From the NCBI GenBank assembly GCA_029009095.1, contig JAQXJT010000016.1, positions 1-34,416 on the forward strand: 34,416 bases of DNA. Reading direction: 5' to 3'. Shown here one piece after another: positions 14,058 through 22,183 of this stretch. Under the pieces are notes generated by a model that was not told where the DNA came from, did not search any database, and was given only the letters and a program-made list of their open reading frames with translations. The stretch comes from a bacterium. Its GTDB lineage: Bacteria; Bacillota; Clostridia; Oscillospirales; Oscillospiraceae. A program made the translations under genes and the position numbers. Each line of letters starts with the position of its first letter. The stretch's first letter is position 1.

Positions 14058-15545
14058 TTACTCCGCGAACGCCCGCAGCGCCCGGCTGTCCAGATCGCCA
14101 TAGCGCTCCAGGAAGGGGGCCAGCTCCGCGGCAATGCGCTTCACGCCGCCCGGGCTGTCGGATTCGATATTCAGCGGCAGCAGAGGGTCGTGGAGGGAGA
14201 GGCGGAGCAAAAACCAGCCGTCCCCGTGCTCCTTATCGAGGTTCACCCGGACGCCCTCGAAGTTCTCCGCCTCCATGCTCCAGCCTGCCCGCCCCGCGGC
14301 GTAGGACGCCAGATCGTCGAGGACGCGCTGGCCGTAGCTCCTGAAGTCTCCATCCGCAATGTTCATGCGGAATTCCCGGCTCTCCGCCGGCTCGGCCAGC
14401 CCTTCGAGCAGCCCCTCCAGATCGCCCCGGCGCACCAGCTCGGCGATCAGCCGGGTGACGAGGTAGGCCCCGTCGTCCAGAAAGTAGTTCTCTTTCATGG
14501 CGCCGTGGCCGGAGGTCTCCATGGCCAGAGGGCAGTCCTGTCCCTCCCCGTTGAGGCGCACCGCCTCGTTGATCACATTCCTGTAGCCCCGCTTGAAGCG
14601 CCGGTGCACGCCGCCTCTGGCCCGGAGGAAGGCGGCCAGGCCCGAGGAAGTGATGGAGTCGGTGACAATGGTGGCGCCGGGGTGCTCCTCCAGCAGCACG
14701 GCGGAGATGGCGGCGATGAGCCGGTTGCGGTTCAGCTCCCGCCCGTCGGAGAGCACGGCCCCGGCGCGGTCCACATCCGTGTCAAAGATCACGCCGAAGT
14801 CCGCCCCGCTCTCCAGCACCGCCTGACGGATGCTCTCCATGGCGTCCTCGTCCTCGGGGTTGGGGATATGGTGGGGGAAGCTGCCGTCCGGCTCCAGATA
14901 GCGGCTGCCGCTCACATCGGCCCCCAGCTTTTCCAGCACCTCCGTGGCGTAGAAGCCGCCCATGCCGTTGCCCGCGTCCACCACGATATGCCTTCCCCGG
15001 AGGGGCTGCTCCCCACCGGCGGCCTTGCAGATCATCCGGCGGAGCTGCGCGGCGTAGACGGGCATGAACGCGCCCTCTTCCACGCTGCCCGCAGGGAGGG
15101 CGGTGTGCTCTTCCGTGGCGGCGAGGCGGAGGATCTCCCGGATGTCCCCGCTCTCCAGCCCGCCCCGGGGGGTGAAGAACTTGCAGCCGTTGCGCTCCCG
15201 GGGCAGGTGGCTGGCCGTGACCATCACGGCGGCGTCGTAGCCATAGCCCTCGGTCACGGTGGTCATGAACATGGCGGGGGTGGTGGCCAGGCCCATGTCC
15301 GTCACGCTCATGCCCTCGGCGGACAACGCCTCGGCCAGCCAGCGAAGAATGTCCCCGCCGCTCAGCCGGCAGTCCCGGCCCAGCGCCACCCGATAGGGGC
15401 GCCGCTCCTGCCGGCACAGCCACAGAGCGAAGCCCCGGCCGATGTCCCGGCAGGCTGTCTCTGTCAGCTCGACGCGCCGTCCCTCGCTGTTCTCCAGCGC
15501 CACGCCCCGGATGTCGCTGCCGTTTTGCAGGTTGCTGTAGTCCAT
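14058..15545 (-). CDS. Phosphomannomutase/phosphoglucomutase (alpha-D-phosphohexomutase superfamily)
   Basis: 495 residues. It would shift phosphate between C1 and C6 of a hexose phosphate, feeding cell-surface sugar synthesis or glycogen use. The four-domain layout is visible: N-terminal GSDIRG; phosphoserine loop TASHLP with Ser112; metal loop DTDVDR with Asp255, 257 and 259; sugar-binding ETSGH (343-347); and C-terminal phosphate loop SDSPGG. The metal loop has DTD in place of the commoner DGD, and TASHLP in place of TASHNP. Both are conservative. It is the third gene of a minus-strand unit, 15 bp after the DUF2461 gene. Substrate specificity (mannose or glucose) cannot be read. Confidence 0.9.
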   Translation of the reverse strand: MDYSNLQNGSDIRGVALENSEGRRVELTETACRDIGRGFALWLCRQERRPYRVALGRDCRLSGGDILRWLAEALSAEGMSVTDMGLATTPAMFMTTVTEGYGYDAAVMVTASHLPRERNGCKFFTPRGGLESGDIREILRLAATEEHTALPAGSVEEGAFMPVYAAQLRRMICKAAGGEQPLRGRHIVVDAGNGMGGFYATEVLEKLGADVSGSRYLEPDGSFPHHIPNPEDEDAMESIRQAVLESGADFGVIFDTDVDRAGAVLSDGRELNRNRLIAAISAVLLEEHPGATIVTDSITSSGLAAFLRARGGVHRRFKRGYRNVINEAVRLNGEGQDCPLAMETSGHGAMKENYFLDDGAYLVTRLIAELVRRGDLEGLLEGLAEPAESREFRMNIADGDFRSYGQRVLDDLASYAAGRAGWSMEAENFEGVRVNLDKEHGDGWFLLRLSLHDPLLPLNIESDSPGGVKRIAAELAPFLERYGDLDSRALRAFAE

Positions 15546-15560
15546 ATTCTTTCCTCTCCT

Positions 15561-16208
15561 TTATTCCGTATAGGCGTGGGCGAAGAGCCGGGCATAGGGA
15601 AGCAGACTGCCGTATCCCTCCGCCAGCTTCTCCGGCAGCGCCGTATCGAAGAGCGCCTCCCCGAAATCGTGCTGACAGCCGATCTCCAGATCGCGCTTAT
15701 TGTACCACTCGCCCAGTATCCCGCTCTTGTCCCCCTTGGGGCGCTTGTAGCTCTCCCCTCCCAGGGCAAAATCCTTCCGGCGACTCAGCCGCCTGGCAAG
15801 GCGCTCCACCTCCGCGCCGTTGGCGTCCACGAAGCGCCGCCAGTTTTCCGCCTCGTGGGCGCGCATCCAGCCGCCCAGCCCGTAGCCGTAGGAGGAGGCG
15901 GAAAGGGTGAAGTAGAAGCACAGATCCCCGTTCCAGTCCCGCCGCCGCAGGGAAAACCACAAATGATCCTTATACGGCCCCCGGCCAAAAAGCCGCCGGG
16001 CGTCCCGGTAGATGCGGGAGACATGGAGGTCGTACTCGTCCCCCGTGGCGCTCTCCAGCGCCGCCTTCGTGTCCTCCGCCAGGTGCTGAAAGGGAGTTTT
16101 CAACACCCGGATATACTGTTCCTTGTGCTCGTCAAACCACGGTTTTTCGTTGTGGAATGCCAGATCCCAGAGAAACTGGCTGGTCTCTTCGCTGAAGCCC
16201 TCGAACAT
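15561..16208 (-). CDS. DUF2461 family protein
   Basis: 215 residues, typical for DUF2461 (TIGR02453-like). Characteristic stretches are FLWDLAFHNEKPWFDEHKEQY near the N-terminus, SRIYRDARRLFGRGPYKDHLWFSLRR (~64-89), and FYFTLSASSYGYGLGGWMRAHEAE (~98-121). The function of the family is not established; it is soluble and has no visible catalytic triad. ATG 16208 is preceded by AAGGAGCGAG. It sits 27 bp after the U32 gene and 15 bp before the mutase, so the three are likely co-transcribed. Confidence 0.85.
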   Translation of the reverse strand: MFEGFSEETSQFLWDLAFHNEKPWFDEHKEQYIRVLKTPFQHLAEDTKAALESATGDEYDLHVSRIYRDARRLFGRGPYKDHLWFSLRRRDWNGDLCFYFTLSASSYGYGLGGWMRAHEAENWRRFVDANGAEVERLARRLSRRKDFALGGESYKRPKGDKSGILGEWYNKRDLEIGCQHDFGEALFDTALPEKLAEGYGSLLPYARLFAHAYTE

Positions 16209-16235
16209 AGCTCGCTCCTTGTTTTCCGTTTTCTC

Positions 16236-18269
16236 TTACAGCAGTTCCCGGTAGTAGAGCCCCCCGGTGCGCTCGCCGGCGGCTCTCCGTCCCAGCCGGT
16301 AGTCCTCCGTGACGCGCCCGCACTCCTCCCGGCTCTCCCGGGTAAAGTAGAGCAGCAGATACGCAAAGCCGCTCAGATCCTTTTCGGCAATGTGCAGCGG
16401 CACACTGTTGAGCAGCGTGGAGCTTTTCCTCTCCGCGCACTCCACCGGGAATTTCACTCCCAGACGGTCTGTCAGCACGCCCTCGCCCCGGCATTTCCCG
16501 CAGCCCACATTGGCCCGGAGGGGGCAGTTCCGCCAGCGCATCAGCGGCAGATAGCCGTAAGCCACGATGCCCCGGGGCAATGTGCCGCCCACGGCTTTGG
16601 CCCGGGACATGGCCAGTTCAAAGGAGAGCGCGGCGTCGTCGAGGCCCAGCCGCCCATAGCAGTCCAGGGCGCGGGTGTTGAGGATATTGAGTCCCATGCC
16701 CCCGTGAACGCGGAGTCCCAGACGGCGGCCCAGACGGACGCCGTAGAGGTTGTCCGCCACGATGTCCCGGAGTCCCTGTTCCTCCATGGCGGCGAGTTTT
16801 TTCGCAAAGGCCGCCTCGTCCTCGGGGAAGAGCACCCCCGGCAGCTCCGCCGCCAGCTTTTCTCCCCATCGCGCCAGAAGCTCCGGCGTGATCTCCCCGG
16901 CGGGCAGGATGACCATGTCGTAATCCTCCCCCTCGGGGATCTGGGAGGCCCGGGAAAAGCGGGCCCGGAGGGCGCAGCGCTCCGGGGCGATGTGGGCAGG
17001 AATGGAGCGCGGCGGCACGACGCGGGCGGGAACCGGGACGGTCTCGCTCCGTGCACCGAGCAGCTCCTCCAGCGCCTTTCTCCGCATCTCGTTGAGCGCG
17101 GCGGCAGGGAGCATCAGCCCCGGATCGATCGCGGCGGAGAACTTCTCCACATAAAACGGGGTGCCCCCGGTCTTGACCAGGTTTTTCCTCGCGCCCGCCT
17201 CGTCCGTCTCCCGCCGCAGCGCCCGCTGGGGCGTCTCCCCCGGCACGGTGACGGTGCGCGTCCCGTCGCTGACGGTGAGGCTGCTGCCCTCCGGCGTGGC
17301 GGCAAAGGACATATCCACGGCCACCCGGGGCGTCTCGCCCCGGTAAAGCCCCCGCAGCTCGCCCAGCACCTTCTCCGCCCCGGTCACATCCTCTTTCGTG
17401 CGGATGCCGAACATGGCCCCGTCCCGGCGGCCCGTCAGGTAGCCGTCGGTGAAGCCGCTCCGGGAAAAGACCGCCCGAAGCTGCTCTTCGTCGTAAGCCT
17501 TCCCCTCCAGGGCGTTTTTGCAGGCGGTCACGGCGGCGGCCACATACTCCGCCCGCTTCATGCGCCCCTCGATCTTGAAGGAGCCAACGCCCGCCTCCGC
17601 CATCTCCCGGATATGGGAGATGAGGGACATGTCCTTCAGCGAGAGGACATGGTTTCCCTCGCCGCAGCGCCAGTCCAGCCGGCAGGGCTGGGCGCAGAGG
17701 CCCCGGTTGCCACTCCGGCCGCCCAGCATCCCCGAGAGGTAGCACGCCCCGGAGACGCTCATGCAATGGGCCCCGTGGACAAAGGCCTCGGTCCGGATAT
17801 TCACCGCCTCCGAGATCTTCGCCATCTCCTCCAGCGTGAGTTCCCTGGCCAGCACCACGCACTCGCAGCCCAGCTCCTGAAGCTCCAGCGCCCCCTCCAC
17901 ATTGTGTACCGCCGTCTGGGTGGAGGCGTGGAGGCGCAGCGTGGGATAGTTCTCCCGGAAAAACTCCATCACCGCCAGATCCTGCACGATGACCGCGTCC
18001 GCTCCTGCCGCGGCGATCTCCGCGGCGGCGCTCTCCAGAGCCGCCCACTCCGTGTCCATCACCAAAGTGTTCACGGTGACATAGACCTTCGCCCCCCGGC
18101 CATGACAGTACGCCACCGCCTCCCGGAGAGAGGCGGCGGTAAAGTTGGCGGCGTTGCGCCGGGCGTTGAAGCCGCCCGTGCCCAGATACACCGCGTCCGC
18201 TCCGCAGCGCACGGCGGCGATCAGCTGTTCCATGCCCCCTGCCGGGGCCAGTATCTCCGCGCCGGTCAT
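16236..18269 (-). CDS. U32 family peptidase-like protein with DUF3656-type C-terminus
   Basis: 677 residues from ATG 18269 (AAAGGAGCGG upstream); the open frame extends further 5' but overlaps the promoter. The N-terminal TIM-barrel begins EILAPAGGMEQLIAAVRCGADAVYLG. The U32 signature EAFVHGAHCMSVSGAC is at 161-176, and four cysteines (169, 176, 192, 196) can hold an iron-sulfur cluster. The ~300-residue C-terminal part, including a CGKCRGEGVL motif, matches the architecture of RlhA, which hydroxylates 23S rRNA cytidine in E. coli. The rRNA-modifying role here is inferred from this architecture only. It is the first gene of the three-gene minus operon. Confidence 0.88.
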   Translation of the reverse strand: MTGAEILAPAGGMEQLIAAVRCGADAVYLGTGGFNARRNAANFTAASLREAVAYCHGRGAKVYVTVNTLVMDTEWAALESAAAEIAAAGADAVIVQDLAVMEFFRENYPTLRLHASTQTAVHNVEGALELQELGCECVVLARELTLEEMAKISEAVNIRTEAFVHGAHCMSVSGACYLSGMLGGRSGNRGLCAQPCRLDWRCGEGNHVLSLKDMSLISHIREMAEAGVGSFKIEGRMKRAEYVAAAVTACKNALEGKAYDEEQLRAVFSRSGFTDGYLTGRRDGAMFGIRTKEDVTGAEKVLGELRGLYRGETPRVAVDMSFAATPEGSSLTVSDGTRTVTVPGETPQRALRRETDEAGARKNLVKTGGTPFYVEKFSAAIDPGLMLPAAALNEMRRKALEELLGARSETVPVPARVVPPRSIPAHIAPERCALRARFSRASQIPEGEDYDMVILPAGEITPELLARWGEKLAAELPGVLFPEDEAAFAKKLAAMEEQGLRDIVADNLYGVRLGRRLGLRVHGGMGLNILNTRALDCYGRLGLDDAALSFELAMSRAKAVGGTLPRGIVAYGYLPLMRWRNCPLRANVGCGKCRGEGVLTDRLGVKFPVECAERKSSTLLNSVPLHIAEKDLSGFAYLLLYFTRESREECGRVTEDYRLGRRAAGERTGGLYYRELL

Positions 18270-18324
18270 GTCCGCTCCTTTCCGCCGGGGATCTCTCCCC
18301 ACGCCCATTTGTTTTCCGCACGCT

Positions 18325-18353
18325 ATTCTACAACACTTTTCGCCGCCGCGCAA
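18325..18353 (-). promoter_or_regulatory. Promoter of the U32 operon
   Basis: Minus-strand TTGCGC (18348-18353) and TAGAAT (18325-18330), 17-bp spacer, 56 bp before the start codon. Confidence 0.65.
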
Positions 18354-18411
18354 GGAGGGAGAAAAGAAATGGCCATTTCCGAATTTTTCTGCGTGCATTT
18401 TTCCGTGAATA

Positions 18412-18420
18412 TGGTATAAT
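18412..18420 (+). promoter_or_regulatory. Extended -10 promoter of the PIG-L gene
   Basis: TGGTATAAT provides a TGn extension and a perfect -10. There is no good -35. It lies 33 bp before the start codon at 18454. Confidence 0.6.
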
Positions 18421-18453
18421 GCCACGAATACAAAGTTTTTGGGAGGCTCCACC

Positions 18454-19923
18454 ATGCGAAAAACGGGAGTCACTGGGCTTATGCTCCTGCTCTTCACTTT
18501 TTTTCTCTCTCTGAGTGTCTCTGCGGAGGACACTGCCGTGTGTCGCAACGGCACCGGCACGGTGTGGCAGGATGGGAAAAAACTGTCCCAGCTGCTGGAC
18601 GGCAGCGGCTACACCCGCGTGCCCGTTGCCAACGGCACGGAGTTCAATATTGTCTGCGAGCATGAGATAGGAGCGCTCTATTTGGAATTCTGCACCGCGC
18701 CGGGCGAGTGGACCCTCATCTCCGAGGCAGGAGAGCGGCGCTGCGGGGAAAACGGCTTTCTCCACGAGTACATACCCTCCCTCTCCGGCCACGAGCTGAC
18801 GCTGCGCTTTCAGGGGGACGGAGAGCTTTGCGACATTTTCCTGCTGTCCCGGGGCGAGCGGCCCGACTGGGTGCAGGACTGGCAGCCCAGTTGGGACAGA
18901 GCGGACGTGCTGCTGCTCCCGGCCCACTCCGACGACGACCAGCTCTTCTTCGCGGGGGTCATCCCCTGGTGTCTAGAACAGGGGGCACGGGTGCAGGTGG
19001 CCTACCTTGTCAGCCACAACGACGACATGGAGCGGCGCAACGAGCTGCTGGACGGGCTGTGGTGTGCCGGACTGCGCAACTACCCGGTGCTGGGCGAATA
19101 TGACGACATAGGCCGCTCCACCTCCAACCATCTTCCCTTTTACGAGGCCAGAGGCATTGGCTGGGAGGTTTTTGAGGCGCGGCAGGTGGAGCTTTACCGC
19201 CGTTTCCAGCCGCAGGTGGTCATCACCCACGCGGAGGACGGCGAGTATGGCCACGGCGCCCACAAGTTCTACGAAAGTCTGGCCGTGGGGACCATCGACT
19301 CCGCCGGAAACCCGGCATGCTGCCCCGCCTCGGCGGAGCAATACGGGGTCTGGACGCCCCGCAAGGTCTACGTACACAACTGGCCGGAGCATCAGATCCG
19401 GCTGGATCTGGACTCTCCCCTCCCCTCCCGGGGCATGAGCGCCTTTGAGGTCTCCCTGGAGGCTTTCCGAAAGCACACCTCCCAGTTCGCCTCCTTCAGC
19501 TGGTGGATCTGCTCCTCCAGAACGGCGGCGGGACTGGAACTATATAACCCTGCGGAGTACGGGCTCTACGCCACCACCGTGGGCTATGACGACGCCACCG
19601 ACACTTTCTTCGACCACATCACCCTCTATGACGAGGAGGAGCGGATGCAGCGGGAGGCGGAGGAGGCGCGGCTCCTCGCTGAACAGGCGGCTGAGGAACA
19701 GCGGCAGGCGGAGGAAGCGCGGCTCCTCGCCCAACAGGCGGCAGAGGAACAACGGCAGGCCCAGCAGGCCGCCGAAGAACAACGGCAGACCCAGCGGGAA
19801 CAGCGGTATCGGGCTGCCGCAGTTCTGGTGCTCACCGTCGTGGCCGCCGGCGCCATCGTGTGGCTGATCCGAAACCATCCGCGCAAACCCGGGAACGCCC
19901 GTTCCCGGCAGAAGGAGAAATAA
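18454..19923 (+). CDS. Secreted, C-terminally membrane-anchored PIG-L/LmbE deacetylase-like protein
   Basis: 489 residues from ATG 18454 (GGGAGG 8 nt upstream). A Sec signal peptide covers 1-24 (SVSA/ED), followed by a beta-rich N-terminal part. The PIG-L domain is at ~150-400. Its metal motif reads AHSDDD (157-162), a variant of the usual AHPDDE, with a second His motif THAEDGEYGHGAH (258-270). Residues ~396-447 are an Ala/Gln/Glu-rich coiled coil of near-repeats (EEARLLAEQAAEEQRQA). A single membrane helix lies at ~454-472, with a basic tail inside. Family members deacetylate N-acetylglucosaminyl compounds; acting outside on cell-surface or host glycans is an inference. The next gene starts 3 bp later. 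Confidence 0.88.
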   Translation: MRKTGVTGLMLLLFTFFLSLSVSAEDTAVCRNGTGTVWQDGKKLSQLLDGSGYTRVPVANGTEFNIVCEHEIGALYLEFCTAPGEWTLISEAGERRCGENGFLHEYIPSLSGHELTLRFQGDGELCDIFLLSRGERPDWVQDWQPSWDRADVLLLPAHSDDDQLFFAGVIPWCLEQGARVQVAYLVSHNDDMERRNELLDGLWCAGLRNYPVLGEYDDIGRSTSNHLPFYEARGIGWEVFEARQVELYRRFQPQVVITHAEDGEYGHGAHKFYESLAVGTIDSAGNPACCPASAEQYGVWTPRKVYVHNWPEHQIRLDLDSPLPSRGMSAFEVSLEAFRKHTSQFASFSWWICSSRTAAGLELYNPAEYGLYATTVGYDDATDTFFDHITLYDEEERMQREAEEARLLAEQAAEEQRQAEEARLLAQQAAEEQRQAQQAAEEQRQTQREQRYRAAAVLVLTVVAAGAIVWLIRNHPRKPGNARSRQKEK

Positions 19924-19926
19924 GAT

Positions 19927-21522
19927 ATGAAGAAAAGGCTCTTTTCCCTGATTTTGGTGCCGCTGCTGTTCGTCCTCTTCGCCCTGCCCTCTCTGGCCGC
20001 GGACGGCGCCATCCCCGTGTCCGACCCTGACTCCCTCCGGGGCATGGCCGCCCACCCCGGAGATCGCTTCTACCTCACCTGCGATATCGACATGGCCGGG
20101 GAGGCCTGGACGCCCTTCGCCTTCTCCGGGGAGCTGGACGGCGGCGGCCACACCATCTACAATCTGAGCGTCACCACCGTTGGGGAAGATGTGACCCGGA
20201 GCGTGGACGGCAATCTGAAGGAGTACGACACCGTGGGCGCGGGACTTTTTTCCACCCTCTCCGGGGCGAAGATCCACGATCTCACGCTGCTCAACATCCG
20301 CGTGGAGGTGGAGACGGAGCAAAACTGCTTCATCGCCCCCTTTGCCGGGTGCATCGCCTCGGCGGAGTTTGAAAACTGCTCCGTCAGCGGCAGCGTGAAG
20401 CTCACCAGCAACGCCAGGATGGTAGGCGTGGGCGGCATCGCGGGCTTCGGTACCGGCACCTTCGAGGGCTGCTCGGCGGATGTGACCCTCATTCATCTGG
20501 ATCGCAATTTGGAGAGCCACTGCGAGCAGTTCACCGGTGGCGTTCTGGGCTGCGGCTATGGCAGTATCAACCATTGCAGCGTGAATATCGCCGGATACAC
20601 CTCCTGCCACGGCTACGTCCATGACGGCGGTCTGGTGGGTATGCACTACCAGTTCTTCGACACCGGCAACCAGGTCAAGCAGTACAGCCAGAACAACCGC
20701 GTCACCGGCTTTATCCAGTTCTTCGAGCACAACTGGGACCGCCGGGCTTACTGCGACGCCTACTGCGGGGAAAACCTCTACTACACCATGATCCTGCAGG
20801 ACAACGAGCAGAGCTTTGAGCGGCAGGAGGTCTTTACTTACGATACCGAGCTTCTCCCCCATTCCTGTACCGAGGACGCCTACACCGTCTCGGTGACGGA
20901 GCCGGACTGCGCGAACTTCGGTTTCACCACCTACACCTGCTCCCTCTGCGGCTACAGCTACACCGACAATTATGTGGCTCCCCGCCATGTGCCCGGCGCC
21001 TGGGAGGTGATCACCCCCGCCACCCTCACCGCCAGCGGCGAGCAGGTGCTGCGCTGCGCCCTCTGCGGGGCGGAGCTGGAGCATCAGGAGATCCCGCCCC
21101 ATGTGGCCGGCGAGTGGGAGACGGCGACGCCCCCGGACTACGGCGTGCCCGGGCTGGAGCAGCTTCGCTGCGCGGAGTGCGGGGAGCTGCTGGAAGAGCG
21201 GGAGATGCCCGCGCTGGTGCGCACCGAGATGATCTCTCTCTTTGAGAGCGATGTGAAGCTCCAATACAAGGGCACGACCCAGCTCCACGCCACCGTGCTC
21301 CCCTCCAACGCCGACGACCAGACGCTGGTTTGGAGCAGCAGCAACATGGATGTGGCCTCCGTGGACTCCAACGGCACCGTCTTCGCCCGGGGCAACGGCA
21401 GCACCGTGATCACCTGCGTCTCCCAGGACGGCGGCGCCCAGGCCCAGTGCACCGTGACCGTGAAGTACAGCTTCGGCCAGCAGCTGATCCGGATTTTCCT
21501 GCTGGGCTTCCTGTGGTACTGA
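19927..21522 (+). CDS. Secreted surface protein: GLUG/beta-helix-like repeats, CxxCG repeats and Big_2 Ig-like domain
   Basis: 531 residues with a Sec signal peptide (1-24, LPSLA/AD). Residues 30-240 hold Gly-rich repeats (FSGELDGGGHTIYNL, AGLFSTLSGAKIHDLTL, GGIAGFGTG, GGVLGCGYGSINHC) like GLUG or right-handed beta-helix proteins. Three CxxCG modules follow at 338, 377 and 415. A Big_2 bacterial Ig-like domain occupies ~434-514 (TVLPSNADDQTLVWSSSNMDVASVD). The C-terminus is hydrophobic (IRIFLLGFLWY). AAGGAG lies 10 nt before ATG 19927, inside the previous gene. Adhesion or wall association is likely, and partnership with the PIG-L protein is inferred from the 3-bp spacing. Confidence 0.85.
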   Translation: MKKRLFSLILVPLLFVLFALPSLAADGAIPVSDPDSLRGMAAHPGDRFYLTCDIDMAGEAWTPFAFSGELDGGGHTIYNLSVTTVGEDVTRSVDGNLKEYDTVGAGLFSTLSGAKIHDLTLLNIRVEVETEQNCFIAPFAGCIASAEFENCSVSGSVKLTSNARMVGVGGIAGFGTGTFEGCSADVTLIHLDRNLESHCEQFTGGVLGCGYGSINHCSVNIAGYTSCHGYVHDGGLVGMHYQFFDTGNQVKQYSQNNRVTGFIQFFEHNWDRRAYCDAYCGENLYYTMILQDNEQSFERQEVFTYDTELLPHSCTEDAYTVSVTEPDCANFGFTTYTCSLCGYSYTDNYVAPRHVPGAWEVITPATLTASGEQVLRCALCGAELEHQEIPPHVAGEWETATPPDYGVPGLEQLRCAECGELLEEREMPALVRTEMISLFESDVKLQYKGTTQLHATVLPSNADDQTLVWSSSNMDVASVDSNGTVFARGNGSTVITCVSQDGGAQAQCTVTVKYSFGQQLIRIFLLGFLWY

Positions 21523-21527
21523 GCATG

Positions 21528-21567
21528 AAAACGAGCGTTCCTCCGACTTGAGGAACGCTCGTTTTCC
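21528..21567 (+). terminator. Terminator of the PIG-L/surface protein operon
   Basis: A perfect 16-bp stem (AAAACGAGCGTTCCTC with GAGGAACGCTCGTTTT) has a 6-nt loop, starting 6 bp after the stop codon. It is symmetrical enough to act also on the convergent DUF378 gene. Confidence 0.9.
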
Positions 21568-21623
21568 CATATTCCGTGAAAAAGCGGAGCCGTCCCGATG
21601 CCGGAAACGGTTCCGCTTCTCCC

Positions 21624-21836
21624 TCAGACGATTTCGTCCGCTTCGTCCCGTTCCCGGAACAGCAGAGAGATGCACCAGACGGATGCCAGCCCCACCAGCG
21701 TATATACCACACGGCTGACGGTAGCGGTCTGCCCACCGAAGAGATAGGCGACCAGATCAAAGCGAAAAAGGCCCACACAGCCCCAGTTCAGTCCGCCGAT
21801 GATGGCGAGGATCAGCGCCACTCTGTCCATGATCAT
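21624..21836 (-). CDS. DUF378 family small membrane protein
   Basis: 70 residues with two membrane segments (about 7-30 and 38-58) and an acidic C-terminus. The family core LAIIGGLNWGCVGLFRFDLVAYLFGG is unmistakable. Function is unknown; homologues are single-domain inner-membrane proteins. The start ATG 21836 follows AAGGAGCG by about 10 nt; the second Met two codons later is a possible alternative. It is monocistronic and convergent with the surface-protein operon. Confidence 0.88.
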   Translation of the reverse strand: MIMDRVALILAIIGGLNWGCVGLFRFDLVAYLFGGQTATVSRVVYTLVGLASVWCISLLFRERDEADEIV

Positions 21837-22183
21837 GTCATAACGCTCCTTCCTGCATAGTCCCGCGCCGCGCGTGGCGCGGTGCAGCGCTCCCTATTGT
21901 GTCCCGGATGGAAGAAAGTATTCCTGTTGGCACAAGGGTGGGGCAAAAAGAGGCGGTTCGACGACAAAAGTAGTGGTTTTCCGACATTCTTCGCTCTTTA
22001 CAAATGGGCCGCGGCGCGGTATGCTCTACCTACAGCTTATCCAATTGGTCAAGGCAAATCCCAAATGCTCTGACCCGAGGAGCTCATATCTTTATCCCAC
22101 AACCCTGTTTTTGGCGGGCCGGAAAGCGGCCCGCACTTTTTTTGGGCGCAAAGACGCCCCCGGAGTGGGGGCGTCTTTCTCGC
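21837..22183. other. Intergenic stretch with hairpins, no gene recognised
   Basis: A GC-rich perfect hairpin (CCGCGCC with GGCGCGG, about 21865-21884) lies in the DUF378 leader. Around 22,113-22,134 GCGGGCCG and CGGCCCGC form a stem followed on the plus strand by ACTTTTTTT, although no plus-strand gene precedes it. I found no tRNA, 6S, SRP or tmRNA hallmarks between them. Confidence 0.5.
22150..22177 (-). terminator. Terminator of the amidohydrolase operon
   Basis: AAAGACGCCCCC and GGGGGCGTCTTT form a perfect 12-bp stem with a 4-nt loop, 6 bp after the amidohydrolase stop codon. Confidence 0.8.

Noticed and set aside
14034-18419. A plus-strand open frame of about 1,460 codons opposite the U32 operon
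   Set aside because: It lies entirely antisense to three clearly recognisable genes. Its length reflects GC-rich codon bias, its protein is low-complexity His/Gly/Pro/Arg-rich, and no family motif is seen.
19620-19800. Short tandem repeats resembling a repeat array
   Set aside because: These are in-frame codons for the Ala/Gln/Glu coiled coil of the PIG-L protein, not a CRISPR or intergenic repeat.
21930-21955. Sigma-54-like sequence TTGGCAC...GGGGCA
   Set aside because: The GG and GC elements are two bases too far apart for a -24/-12 promoter and no gene follows.
22020-22095. Possible tRNA-like segment (AATTGG and GGCAAATCCC stretches)
   Set aside because: No acceptor stem, anticodon arm or TTC loop could be assembled on either strand.
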